Shown piece after piece: positions 1 through 7,219 of a stretch of DNA of 64,000 bases. The stretch covers positions 682,001 through 746,000 of the forward strand of contig NZ_CP137734.1 in NCBI RefSeq assembly GCF_033406955.1, in the 5' to 3' direction. A program made the position numbers and the translations under genes. Every line of letters begins with the position of its first letter. Position 1 is the stretch's first letter. Source of the stretch: Streptomyces violaceoruber (lineage in GTDB: Bacteria; Actinomycetota; Actinomycetes; Streptomycetales; Streptomycetaceae). The notes beneath the pieces are model-generated. The model was not told where the DNA came from, did no database searches, and was given only the letters and a program-made list of their open reading frames with translations.

Positions 1-1
1 C

Positions 2-316
2 CGGGTCGTCCACATGACACCCCCGGGTTCGCCCTGCTCGGTGCTCTTCGGCACCGGCGTCACCCTGGCCGCCCCCGGGTCGTCCAAGGGCCTCCACCTC
101 GTCGTCTCGGACATCTTCGAGGCCCGCGACGAGCTGGTCGGCCGGGGTGTGGAGGTGGGCGAGATCTATCACGACACCAGCGACATCTTCCACCGCTGCA
201 CGGGCGAGAAGTGGCTCCGCGGACCCGACCCTCAGCGCCGCAACTACTGCACGTACGCGGACTTCTCCGACCCGGACGGCAATGGCTGGGTCCTTCAGGA
301 GGTGCCCAACCCGTAG
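2..316 (+). CDS. VOC-family (glyoxalase-like) protein, 5' end outside window
   Basis: The reading frame is open from the left edge, so only the C-terminal ~104 residues are visible. They hold the second half of a vicinal-oxygen-chelate fold: a segment of the form LHLVVSD followed by a helix, then the typical closing strand FSDPDGNGWVLQE, in which the last Glu is usually a metal ligand. Family members are metal-dependent lyases, dioxygenases or antibiotic-binding proteins of ~120-150 residues; no substrate can be assigned. An internal ATG at 14 exists, but starting there would lose the first half of the fold, so the gene most likely begins upstream of the window. It converges on the beta-helix gene 43 bases away. 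Confidence 0.75.
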   Translation, partial: RVVHMTPPGSPCSVLFGTGVTLAAPGSSKGLHLVVSDIFEARDELVGRGVEVGEIYHDTSDIFHRCTGEKWLRGPDPQRRNYCTYADFSDPDGNGWVLQEVPNP

Positions 317-359
317 GGCCTCGTCGTGCGTCTCGTTCGTGGGCCCCGCCCTCGGCGCG

Positions 360-2720
360 CTACTGGGGGATCACCTTCTCCACCGAGAAGTGATCGATGT
401 TCGCGACGCCCGGAGCGGTGCCGAGAGCCTTGAGGTAGACGTCGTGCGTGCCGCTGGTCGGCGTGATCGTGAACGTCTGGTCCAGGTACGTGTCCCAGCC
501 GCCCGTGTTCTCCACCCGCACCGTGCCGACGACCGGGCCGGTGGCCGAGTCGAGCCGCACCTCGAACCGGCCGCCCGCGTACGGCCGCTCGCTGCCGATG
601 CTCGCGACCAGGAGATTCCGGCCGGTGCCGAAGTCCACGTCGTCGTAGCGGACCCAGTCGCCGCCGTCGAAGCCGCCGAGGACCGATCCGGTTCCCGCGG
701 CGTGCGTGGCGACGCCGCTGCCCTCCGCGTACGACTCGGCCTGGACCGTCGTACGCTGCACGGCCACTCCGGCCTGCCACGGTGTCGCACCGTACTGGTA
801 GGCGCCGGCGCTGGGCTGCGGGTCGGTGTAGCCGTCCGTGGCCGGGGGCCGCACCAGGCCGTAGTTGCGTGCCGGTGAGGAGGAGCCGAGGGTGTAGTCG
901 TGGTGCGCGGGGTCCGTGAACTGCGGACCGTCGGCCATGGGCAGGTTGTGGGTGGAGGACACTCCGGCCATGGTGTCGGCGTCGCCGATGTTGTTGGCCA
1001 CCTCCGTGTCCGAGTAGGTGCCCGGGAAGAGGCTGACCGACTTGCGGTCGGTTCCGCTGGTGTTGTTGTGGACGCGGTTGCCGCTGGTCGTGCCGCCGTT
1101 GGGGTTGATCAGGACGACGCCGTACGTCGTCCGGTTCCACGCCACGTTGTCGTAGACCGTGGCGTTGTACGTGGACAGGTCCAGGTACACGCCGGGCGCG
1201 GGTGCGCTGGCCGCGAACAGCGCGGCGTCGTGGAGCTCGTTGTGGTGGATCTCGGTGCCGGCCAGGTTCACCTGGCAGCAGATGTAGATCGCGCCGACGT
1301 CCACGACCAGGTTGCCGTAGTCGGACAGGTCGTTGTAGGCGATCTCGTGGCCGGAGGCCGTGGTCCCGGCGACCTTGTTGTCGATGTTGATGTTGCTGCG
1401 GCCGCTGTTGGTCACGGTGTTGTGCGTGATCGTCTGGTCGCTGCCGAGGACGTTGATCCCGGCGGCGTAGCTGCCGCGGTAGTCGACGCGGGTGATGAGG
1501 TTGTTGGTCACCGTGTTGCCAGAACCGGCCAGCAGCACCCCGTTTCCGGCGCTGTAGTCGATCCTGCTGTTGCGCAGGGTGTTGGCGGTGCCCTTCAGGA
1601 GGATTCCGCTGGTGGTCTCACCCGCCGTCAGCACGTCGCAGGGGTCGGCGGGCGTGACCTTGCCCGGGTCGACCTTCAGGTCCATGTAGTGGGACACGTA
1701 GCTGGCGTCGATGCCGTCCAGCACGTTGTGCGTGGAGGTGGACGAGGTGGCCACCGTGGCGGCCCGGACACCGAGGCCGACGACGGACACGTAGGAGCGC
1801 CCGGACAGGTCGACGGCGACATTGCGCTGCTTGGCCTCGACGGTGTGCCCCGTCGGGCTCGCACCGTCCGGCATCCACATGTAGAGCCGCTGCGCGTCGG
1901 CGTCGTAGTACCACTGGCCGGCATGGCTGAACGCCTGGAGCTTGCCGGTGAGCGAGTAGAGGTTCTGCTGGTTGGGGCTGAGGCCGACGCAGGAGGAGGC
2001 CAGCCCGGAGGCGGTCACGGAGCCGACCGCGGACGAGGTGACGGTGCCCGTCTGGCTGACGAACCAGTTGTGCGAGGTCAGGCGGGCCCCCTTCCAGTAC
2101 CCGACGGGCTGGGTCAGGGCGTCGTCGTACAACGTGTCGTCGGTGCCGGCGTCCGCGGAGTTGTAGTCGGGGCGCGTCGGTTCGGTGCCCGGGTAGGGCC
2201 ACTGGGCCTCCCCCAGCATCGTGCCGTCGACGAAGAGCTGGTTGCCGGGCAGGGCGGGGTTCAGGGTGAGGTCGGTCCGGTATATCTTCCCGGCCGTGGC
2301 GGCCGTGGCGAAGTCCGAGCCGCTCAGTGTCGGGTCGGCGGCCTGTAGTGCCGACAGGTCCAAGGCGCTGACCTGCGCCCATCCGTCGACCGGGGCACTG
2401 CCGTCGAGGACGACGCGCGCACCGGGGGCGGCGCGGAACGTGATCCGGGCGGACGCCGTGCCGTCGCGCGGCGGCGTCAGGGTCTCCCGGTAGGTTCCGG
2501 CGGCGATCACACAGGTGTCGCCGGCCTGTGCGACATCGGCGCACTGCTGCACGGTGCTGAACGGGGACTGCTTGGTACCGCGGTTCGCGTCGGAACCGGT
2601 GACGCTCACATAGCGCGTGGTGCCCTTCGTGTGTGCCGATACCGGAACGGCGGCCGTCAGTGCGGTGAGCACCGTCGCGGCAGCGGTTCCGATGACCAGA
2701 GCACTACGTCTCCAGTACAT
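360..2720 (-). CDS. Secreted right-handed beta-helix protein with C-terminal CBM6
   Basis: A 786-residue extracellular protein. The start at 2720 gives a signal peptide (MYWRRS, hydrophobic core, cleavage near VSA-HT at ~28). The next segment, YVSVTGSDANRGT followed by a cysteine-rich 'GDTC' turn, is the usual opening of bacterial pectin-lyase-like beta-helices. Residues ~200-620 contain many N-x-I/V-x-N-N ladder repeats. The final ~125 residues (from about VQAESYAE, with GGDWVRYDDVDF and NIDHFSVE) form a carbohydrate-binding module family 6. The family includes polysaccharide lyases and glycosidases; the exact substrate is unknown. It is transcribed away from the GntR/ABC locus, but its upstream region has the same 13-bp operator as the transporter operon, so it probably releases the sugar that operon imports. 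The frame stays open upstream of 2720, but that extension lacks a signal peptide. Confidence 0.85.
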   Translation of the reverse strand: MYWRRSALVIGTAAATVLTALTAAVPVSAHTKGTTRYVSVTGSDANRGTKQSPFSTVQQCADVAQAGDTCVIAAGTYRETLTPPRDGTASARITFRAAPGARVVLDGSAPVDGWAQVSALDLSALQAADPTLSGSDFATAATAGKIYRTDLTLNPALPGNQLFVDGTMLGEAQWPYPGTEPTRPDYNSADAGTDDTLYDDALTQPVGYWKGARLTSHNWFVSQTGTVTSSAVGSVTASGLASSCVGLSPNQQNLYSLTGKLQAFSHAGQWYYDADAQRLYMWMPDGASPTGHTVEAKQRNVAVDLSGRSYVSVVGLGVRAATVATSSTSTHNVLDGIDASYVSHYMDLKVDPGKVTPADPCDVLTAGETTSGILLKGTANTLRNSRIDYSAGNGVLLAGSGNTVTNNLITRVDYRGSYAAGINVLGSDQTITHNTVTNSGRSNINIDNKVAGTTASGHEIAYNDLSDYGNLVVDVGAIYICCQVNLAGTEIHHNELHDAALFAASAPAPGVYLDLSTYNATVYDNVAWNRTTYGVVLINPNGGTTSGNRVHNNTSGTDRKSVSLFPGTYSDTEVANNIGDADTMAGVSSTHNLPMADGPQFTDPAHHDYTLGSSSPARNYGLVRPPATDGYTDPQPSAGAYQYGATPWQAGVAVQRTTVQAESYAEGSGVATHAAGTGSVLGGFDGGDWVRYDDVDFGTGRNLLVASIGSERPYAGGRFEVRLDSATGPVVGTVRVENTGGWDTYLDQTFTITPTSGTHDVYLKALGTAPGVANIDHFSVEKVIPQ

Positions 2721-2730
2721 GGCTCTCCCA

Positions 2731-2744
2731 TCGCCTATCGATAA
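2731..2744. promoter_or_regulatory. Putative GntR operator upstream of beta-helix gene
   Basis: TCGCCTATCGATA (2731-2743) is identical over 13 bases to 4012-4024 in front of the sugar ABC operon. The core TATCGATA is a perfect palindrome. It lies 11 bases upstream of the beta-helix start codon, a position where a bound repressor would block transcription or early elongation. Assignment to the GntR protein at 3246-3914 is inferred from proximity and from the repeat. Confidence 0.6.
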
Positions 2745-3245
2745 TCGCGAGTCGGCGATCAATATAGGTCCCGGGACGCGATCGCGTAAGGCGTCGGAGG
2801 CGTGGGTCTGTGAGGGGTGTGCGGCGCGGACGACGCAGCGGGGCACGGCGCGGCGTGAGTGACACCCGTCGCCGCGGCGGAGGCCGGGCGGACCGCGGTG
2901 ACAAGGAAGGTGGAGGCCGCGCACGACTTGGAGCCCAGGGGCGGCCGGCCGTCGGCGACGGACGGAGGGTCAGGGACCGCCAGAGGGGCACGAACCGCAG
3001 GGAGCGGTACGAACGCCGGGGGCGCCGGGACCGTCCTGGACCGGCGGGCCGATCAGCGGGCCATGGACCGTCCCCGTGAGAGGGCCCGCCAGTCGGGTCG
3101 ACGGGGCAGGCCGGGGCGGGGAGAGAGACGGCGGACAGCGCGGGGCGGCTCAGATCTCTTCGGACCGACGGGCCCACGACCGGCTCACGACCGGCCCGCG
3201 ACCGGGTCGGGCCGGGCCGGAAGGCGCCCCGCGTACACGCTCCGC
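2745..3245. other. Non-coding stretch between beta-helix gene and GntR gene
   Basis: About 500 bases without a convincing gene. The reading frames through it have poor codon bias and no recognisable domain. It is rich in CCGGCC/GGGCCGG words and ends with tandem ACGACCGG-type repeats (about 3176-3210). Apart from the hairpin listed next, no RNA gene or clear promoter was seen. Confidence 0.5.
3191..3215 (-). terminator. Possible terminator of GntR gene
   Basis: CCGGCCCG (3191-3198) and CGGGCCGG (3208-3215) form a perfect 8-bp GC stem with a 9-base loop, 31 bases beyond the stop codon of the minus-strand GntR gene. There is no T-run, as is common in Streptomyces. The surroundings are repetitive, so this is tentative. 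Confidence 0.35.
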
Positions 3246-3914
3246 TCAGCCGTGGCCGTGATCGTGACCCAGAACGCCCTCGTCCCCCCGGGCGTGCGCG
3301 GCGAACGCGGCGGCCGCACGGTCGGCGTCGGCCGACTCCAGGGTCTCCAGAAGGACGCCGTGCTGGACTGCCATCTCGGCCCAGTCACCGGTGAACATGG
3401 GATCGGAGACCACGCGCAGCGCACGCAGGCTCGGCTCCATCAGGCTCCAGATGCGGGACAGGAACGGGTTGGCACTCGCTTCGCACAGGATCCGGTGGAA
3501 GGCGATGTCGGCGTCCCGGAAGCGTCCGATGTCGCCGGCCTCGGCCGCTTCCCGCATGTCCTGCACCTTGCCGCGCAACGCCTCGACGGACTCCGGTTCG
3601 GCGCGCTCGGCGACCGCGCGGGCCGCGAACTCCTCGATGATGACCCGCACCGCCCGCGCGGCGTCGGCGTCCTGCGAGGACACGTCGGCCACGAAGCTGC
3701 CCCGCCGCGGGATGTGGTCGGCCAGGCCCTCGTGCACCAGCCGCTTGACGGCTTCCCGTACGGGCGCCTGGCTGACCCCGAGATCACGGGCGATCTCGGC
3801 TTCGACCAGCCGGTCGCCGGCTTTGAGGTCCCCGTTGACGATGAGACCCCGCACCCGGGTGTACACCTGGTCGGACAGCAGTACCCGGGTCAGCGGCTCA
3901 CCGACGCCCGCCAT
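3246..3914 (-). CDS. GntR/FadR-family transcriptional regulator
   Basis: A 222-residue protein with an N-terminal winged helix-turn-helix (residues ~12-80, containing AGDRLVEAEIARDLGVSQ and PVREAVKRL) and a C-terminal all-helical FCD domain (~95-215). The FCD has the acidic/histidine ligands typical of metal-assisted binding of carboxylated metabolites (D-x-x-F-H at about 147-151, and later His residues). FadR-type regulators usually repress catabolic operons and are released by a sugar acid or pathway intermediate. It is divergent from the sugar ABC operon; TATCGAT-type palindromes lie between them and also in front of the beta-helix gene. The likely inducer is an aldonate or 2-keto-3-deoxyaldonate of the pathway, by inference. 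The C-terminus is His-rich (GHDHGHG). Confidence 0.85.
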   Translation of the reverse strand: MAGVGEPLTRVLLSDQVYTRVRGLIVNGDLKAGDRLVEAEIARDLGVSQAPVREAVKRLVHEGLADHIPRRGSFVADVSSQDADAARAVRVIIEEFAARAVAERAEPESVEALRGKVQDMREAAEAGDIGRFRDADIAFHRILCEASANPFLSRIWSLMEPSLRALRVVSDPMFTGDWAEMAVQHGVLLETLESADADRAAAAFAAHARGDEGVLGHDHGHG

Positions 3915-3982
3915 GACGGCCCCCTGTTCGTAGAACGTCTTCGCATCTTATCGATGATCGTGTGTCTGTGGGTTGCAGACTC

Positions 3983-4012
3983 TTGACAACCGCGTAACAG
4001 GAGTCATCATAT
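3983..4012 (+). promoter_or_regulatory. Promoter of the sugar ABC operon
   Basis: TTGACA at 3983-3988 is a consensus -35 box. After an 18-base spacer, TCATAT (4007-4012) is a plausible though weak -10. The operator copies start immediately downstream, so a bound repressor would sit on the transcription start site. Confidence 0.5.
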
Positions 4013-4040
4013 CGCCTATCGATAGAACATAATCGATAGG
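4012..4040. promoter_or_regulatory. Paired GntR operators before the sugar ABC operon
   Basis: CTATCGATAG at 4016-4025 is a perfect 10-bp palindrome inside the 13-bp sequence shared with the beta-helix promoter. A second half-related copy, AATCGATAGG, lies at 4031-4040, ten bases before the lipoprotein start codon. A third TATCGAT sits at 3949-3955, 35 bases in front of the GntR start, which suggests autoregulation. Confidence 0.65.
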
Positions 4041-4049
4041 GAGGGCGAC

Positions 4050-5327
4050 ATGGCCCGGAGAAGATCCATCAACGCTGCGGTAGGCATCCTGTTGGGCCTG
4101 GCCCTGACCACCGCGTGCGGCGGCAGCGGCGGGTTCGAGGCGGACTCGGCCGCCGACCCGGACTCGGGTGCCACCGGCACCGTACGGATGCTGGTGAACA
4201 TCACACCGAACCTGACCAAGGGGTACTGGCGGGAGCTGGTCGCTCCCTTCGAGAAGGCCAACCCCGGAATCAAGGTACAGATCGACTCGCCCACGGCCGC
4301 CGACGGCTCCGTGGACAGCACACTGCAACAGCTGCTGGCGGCGGGCAACGCCCCCGACGTCGTCGAGGGCTCGCACAACGACAAGGTCCTCCCCTATCTC
4401 AGGGACCTGTCCGACCTGGGCTGGGCGGCCGACGCGCCCATGGCGGACGCCCAGCGACTGGACGGCCATTTGTACGACGTGGCGATCGGACAGCAGGTGC
4501 AGTCCCTCGTCTTCTACAACAAGAAGGCCTTCGAGAAGGCCGGCATCACCAAGCCGCCCGCCACCATGCGGGAGCTGACGACGGCGATGCGGAAGCTCAA
4601 GTCCGCCCGGTACCTGCCCATGCAGACGGCCGGGGAGTGGGTCACGCAGGCGCAGGTCATGATGCTCTTCGCACCGACGGTCACCACCGGCGAGCCCGAC
4701 TGGTTCAAGCAGGCCTCCGACGGCAGGCGTTCCCTCGGCACCGACCTCGGCCCGGCCATGGACCTGTACAAGGACTGGCTGGACGAGGGCTATCTGGACA
4801 AGCAGGCCCTGGGCACCAAGTACGCCGACGCGGAGACCGAGTTCCTGTCCGGCAAGGCCGCGATGTACCCGATGGGCTGCTGGTTCGTGGCCGCCGAGGC
4901 ACAGGCGAAGAAGGACTTCGAGGTCGGCGTCTTCGCCTCGCCCCAGCTCAACGACGCCTCCACCCCGAGGCTCTCGGTGACCCCCGGGGCCAACTACCGC
5001 ATCTTCAAGGCCGGCGAGCACCAGAAGGCCTCGGAGAAACTCGTCCAGTTCCTGACCACCGACCGCGCCGCCGTGGCCGGCCAGCTCAAGCAGGACTCCT
5101 CGTTCCGCACCGGGTACCCCTACAAGCTCTCCCCGCTGGCCGACGAGGTGCAGGCGCTCCTCGACAAGTCCCCCAACCACCAGGCCATCGCCGGCAGCGG
5201 CGAGTACCAGATGCCGACCGGCTTCGAGGCCGAGCAGAACAAGCAGGTGCAGAGCCTCTACACGGGCGGCGACGCCGCCGACGGGCTGAAGAACGTGGAC
5301 ACCTGGCTGAAGGCGCACACGAAATGA
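4050..5327 (+). CDS. Sugar ABC transporter substrate-binding lipoprotein
   Basis: A 425-residue solute-binding protein of the carbohydrate-uptake (CUT1) type. The N-terminus has an Arg-rich start, a hydrophobic stretch and a lipobox LTTAC with lipidated Cys at residue 23. The mature protein has the family layout: two alpha/beta lobes, a G-K-A-A-M-Y-P-M-G segment after a tyrosine/aspartate-rich hinge, and a C-terminal helix of the 'GLKNVDTWLK' type. It captures a mono- or oligosaccharide outside the membrane for the two permeases encoded next. Its stop codon overlaps the next start (ATGA), showing translational coupling. No ATP-binding subunit is encoded here; Streptomyces CUT1 systems commonly use the shared ATPase MsiK. 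Repression by the divergent GntR protein is likely. Confidence 0.9.
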   Translation: MARRRSINAAVGILLGLALTTACGGSGGFEADSAADPDSGATGTVRMLVNITPNLTKGYWRELVAPFEKANPGIKVQIDSPTAADGSVDSTLQQLLAAGNAPDVVEGSHNDKVLPYLRDLSDLGWAADAPMADAQRLDGHLYDVAIGQQVQSLVFYNKKAFEKAGITKPPATMRELTTAMRKLKSARYLPMQTAGEWVTQAQVMMLFAPTVTTGEPDWFKQASDGRRSLGTDLGPAMDLYKDWLDEGYLDKQALGTKYADAETEFLSGKAAMYPMGCWFVAAEAQAKKDFEVGVFASPQLNDASTPRLSVTPGANYRIFKAGEHQKASEKLVQFLTTDRAAVAGQLKQDSSFRTGYPYKLSPLADEVQALLDKSPNHQAIAGSGEYQMPTGFEAEQNKQVQSLYTGGDAADGLKNVDTWLKAHTK

Positions 5328-6256
5328 GTCTGCCCACCACTTCCCGGCCGGCGCGGGCCGTGCGCGACCTGTTCGCCACCGCCCGCGGCCGGGACCGGCT
5401 GACGGGGCTGCTCATGACCGCTCCCGCGGTCGCGCTCTTCCTCGTCATGATGGTCGTGCCCCTGGTGCTGTCCGGCTATCTCAGTCTCACCGACTGGGAC
5501 GGCTACACGGCACACCCCGCGATGGTCGGGCTCGACCACTACCGCGCCCTCCTGGACGATCCGGAGGTCCGGCAGGCGGCCTGGATCACGGTGCTGCTGG
5601 CGGTGATCGGCACCCTCGCCGTCAACGCCGTGGGACTCGCCCTGGCCCTCGCCATCTCCGCCCCCGGCCGCACCAACACCGTGCTGCGGACCGTCTTCTT
5701 CTACCCGTACGTCATCAGTGCGCTGATCATCGGCTTCCTCTGGTCGGCGCTGCTGTCCACCAACGGCGCGGTCAACAGCGTGCTGCGCGCCGCCGGGCAC
5801 GCCGGACTGCCGTTCCTGTCCCAGCCCGGCTGGGCGCTGGCGAGCCTGATCGGGGTCGTGGTGTGGTCCGGCTTCGGATTCACCCTCGTGCTGTACATCG
5901 CCGGACTGCACACCGTCCCCGCCTCGCTGCTCGAAGCCGCCCGGATCGACGGCGCCGGCCGGTGGCGGATCCTGCGCAGTGTGACCCTGCCGATGATCGC
6001 GCCGGTCGTCACCGTCAACGTCGTGCTGACCCTGGTGACCCTGCTGCGCTCCTACGACCTGGTCCTCTCCCTGACCGGAGGAGGCCCCGCGGGCTCCACC
6101 CAGACCGCCGCCTACCTGATCCTGGCCCAGTCGTTCCAGAACAACGCCCTGGGATACGGCTCCGCCCAGTCGATGGTGCTGACGCTGGTGACCGGCATCG
6201 CCGCGCTGGCGATCACCTTCCTGCGGCGCCGCGCCGACGAGAGAGCGGGGGCCTGA
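5324..6256 (+). CDS. Sugar ABC transporter permease 1
   Basis: A 310-residue inner-membrane protein of the MalF/UgpA type with six predicted transmembrane helices, the first at ~27-50 (PAVALFLVMMVVPLVL). The cytoplasmic EAA loop (EAARIDGAGRWRILRS), which docks the ATPase, lies about residues 204-222. The ATG overlaps the stop of the binding-protein gene by the sequence AAATGA. It forms the translocation pore with the next gene product. Confidence 0.9.
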   Translation: MSLPTTSRPARAVRDLFATARGRDRLTGLLMTAPAVALFLVMMVVPLVLSGYLSLTDWDGYTAHPAMVGLDHYRALLDDPEVRQAAWITVLLAVIGTLAVNAVGLALALAISAPGRTNTVLRTVFFYPYVISALIIGFLWSALLSTNGAVNSVLRAAGHAGLPFLSQPGWALASLIGVVVWSGFGFTLVLYIAGLHTVPASLLEAARIDGAGRWRILRSVTLPMIAPVVTVNVVLTLVTLLRSYDLVLSLTGGGPAGSTQTAAYLILAQSFQNNALGYGSAQSMVLTLVTGIAALAITFLRRRADERAGA

Positions 6257-6258
6257 CC

Positions 6259-7218
6259 ATGCCCGCCGAACCCACCACCAGCCCCCGCCGGCCCGTCATC
6301 GGCCCAGTGGCCCCCGCCACTGCTCCGAACCGGCGACCGCGGCGCCCGGCGCCCGCCCCGCGGACGCGACGGCGCGCGAGCGGCACCGTAGCGGGAACCT
6401 CGCTGTGGCGGCTGCCCCTGCTCCTCGTGTCCGCTTCGTTCATGGTGATCCCGCTGTGGCTGCTGGTCGTCAACGCCTTCAAGTCGGAGCAGGACATCCG
6501 CGACTCCCCGTTCGGCCTGCCGCTGACCCGGCTGAGCCTGCGGCCGCTGCGCGACGCGTTCGCCAACCCGGACTTCGACGTCGTACGGGCCTACGGGATC
6601 ACCCTGTTGTTCGTGCTGCTCGTCAACGTCCTGTCCCTGCTGGTGTCGGCCCCGGTGTCGTACGTGATCGCCCGCGGCACCACCCGCTGGCACACGGCGC
6701 TGCTGCTGCTGTTCGTCGCCGGTACGTTCGTCCCCAGCCAGGTGCTGCTGATCCCGGTGGTCTACGTCCTCAAGTACCTCGGACTGATGGGCACCGTCCC
6801 CGGCTTCGTGCTCTTCGAGACGGCGCTGACCCTGCCCGTGTCGGTGTTCCTGTACAGCGCCTACATCCGGACCATCCCCAGGGAGCTGGACCAGGCCGCG
6901 TCCGTGGACGGCCTGGGCCGGCTGCGGACCTTCCAGCTCGTCGTGCTGCCGCTGATGCGTCCCATGGTCGCCACCGCCGTGATCCTGCACAGCCTCAGTG
7001 TGTGGAACGACTTCGCCAACCCGCAGATCATTCTCGGCCCCGGCAGCGGCCTCTACACGGTCACCACCGGGGTGTACGCCGCGGTCGGCAAGTACTCGAC
7101 GCACTACGCCGTGGTCTTCCCCAACCTGCTCCTCGCCGTCGCGCCGGCACTCGCCTTCTTCGCGATCATGCAGCGGCACATCATCAGCGGCCTGACCTCC
7201 GGCGCCCTGAAGGGCTGA
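6259..7218 (+). CDS. Sugar ABC transporter permease 2
   Basis: A 319-residue MalG/UgpE-type permease. A ~45-residue Pro/Arg-rich cytoplasmic tail precedes the first transmembrane helix (LLLVSASFMVIPLWLLVV), which is longer than usual for the family. Five further helices follow. The EAA-like loop reads DQAASVDGLGRLRTF. The ATG at 6259 lies two bases after the upstream stop, and the next gene starts two bases after this stop, so the operon is tightly packed. Confidence 0.9.
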   Translation: MPAEPTTSPRRPVIGPVAPATAPNRRPRRPAPAPRTRRRASGTVAGTSLWRLPLLLVSASFMVIPLWLLVVNAFKSEQDIRDSPFGLPLTRLSLRPLRDAFANPDFDVVRAYGITLLFVLLVNVLSLLVSAPVSYVIARGTTRWHTALLLLFVAGTFVPSQVLLIPVVYVLKYLGLMGTVPGFVLFETALTLPVSVFLYSAYIRTIPRELDQAASVDGLGRLRTFQLVVLPLMRPMVATAVILHSLSVWNDFANPQIILGPGSGLYTVTTGVYAAVGKYSTHYAVVFPNLLLAVAPALAFFAIMQRHIISGLTSGALKG

Positions 7219-7219
7219 C

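Noticed and set aside
2721..2924. N-terminal extension of the beta-helix gene to an ATG at 2924
   Set aside because: The extra 68 residues are Arg/His/Cys-rich, have no homology-like features and would bury the clear signal peptide beginning at 2720; the shared operator also lies inside this stretch.
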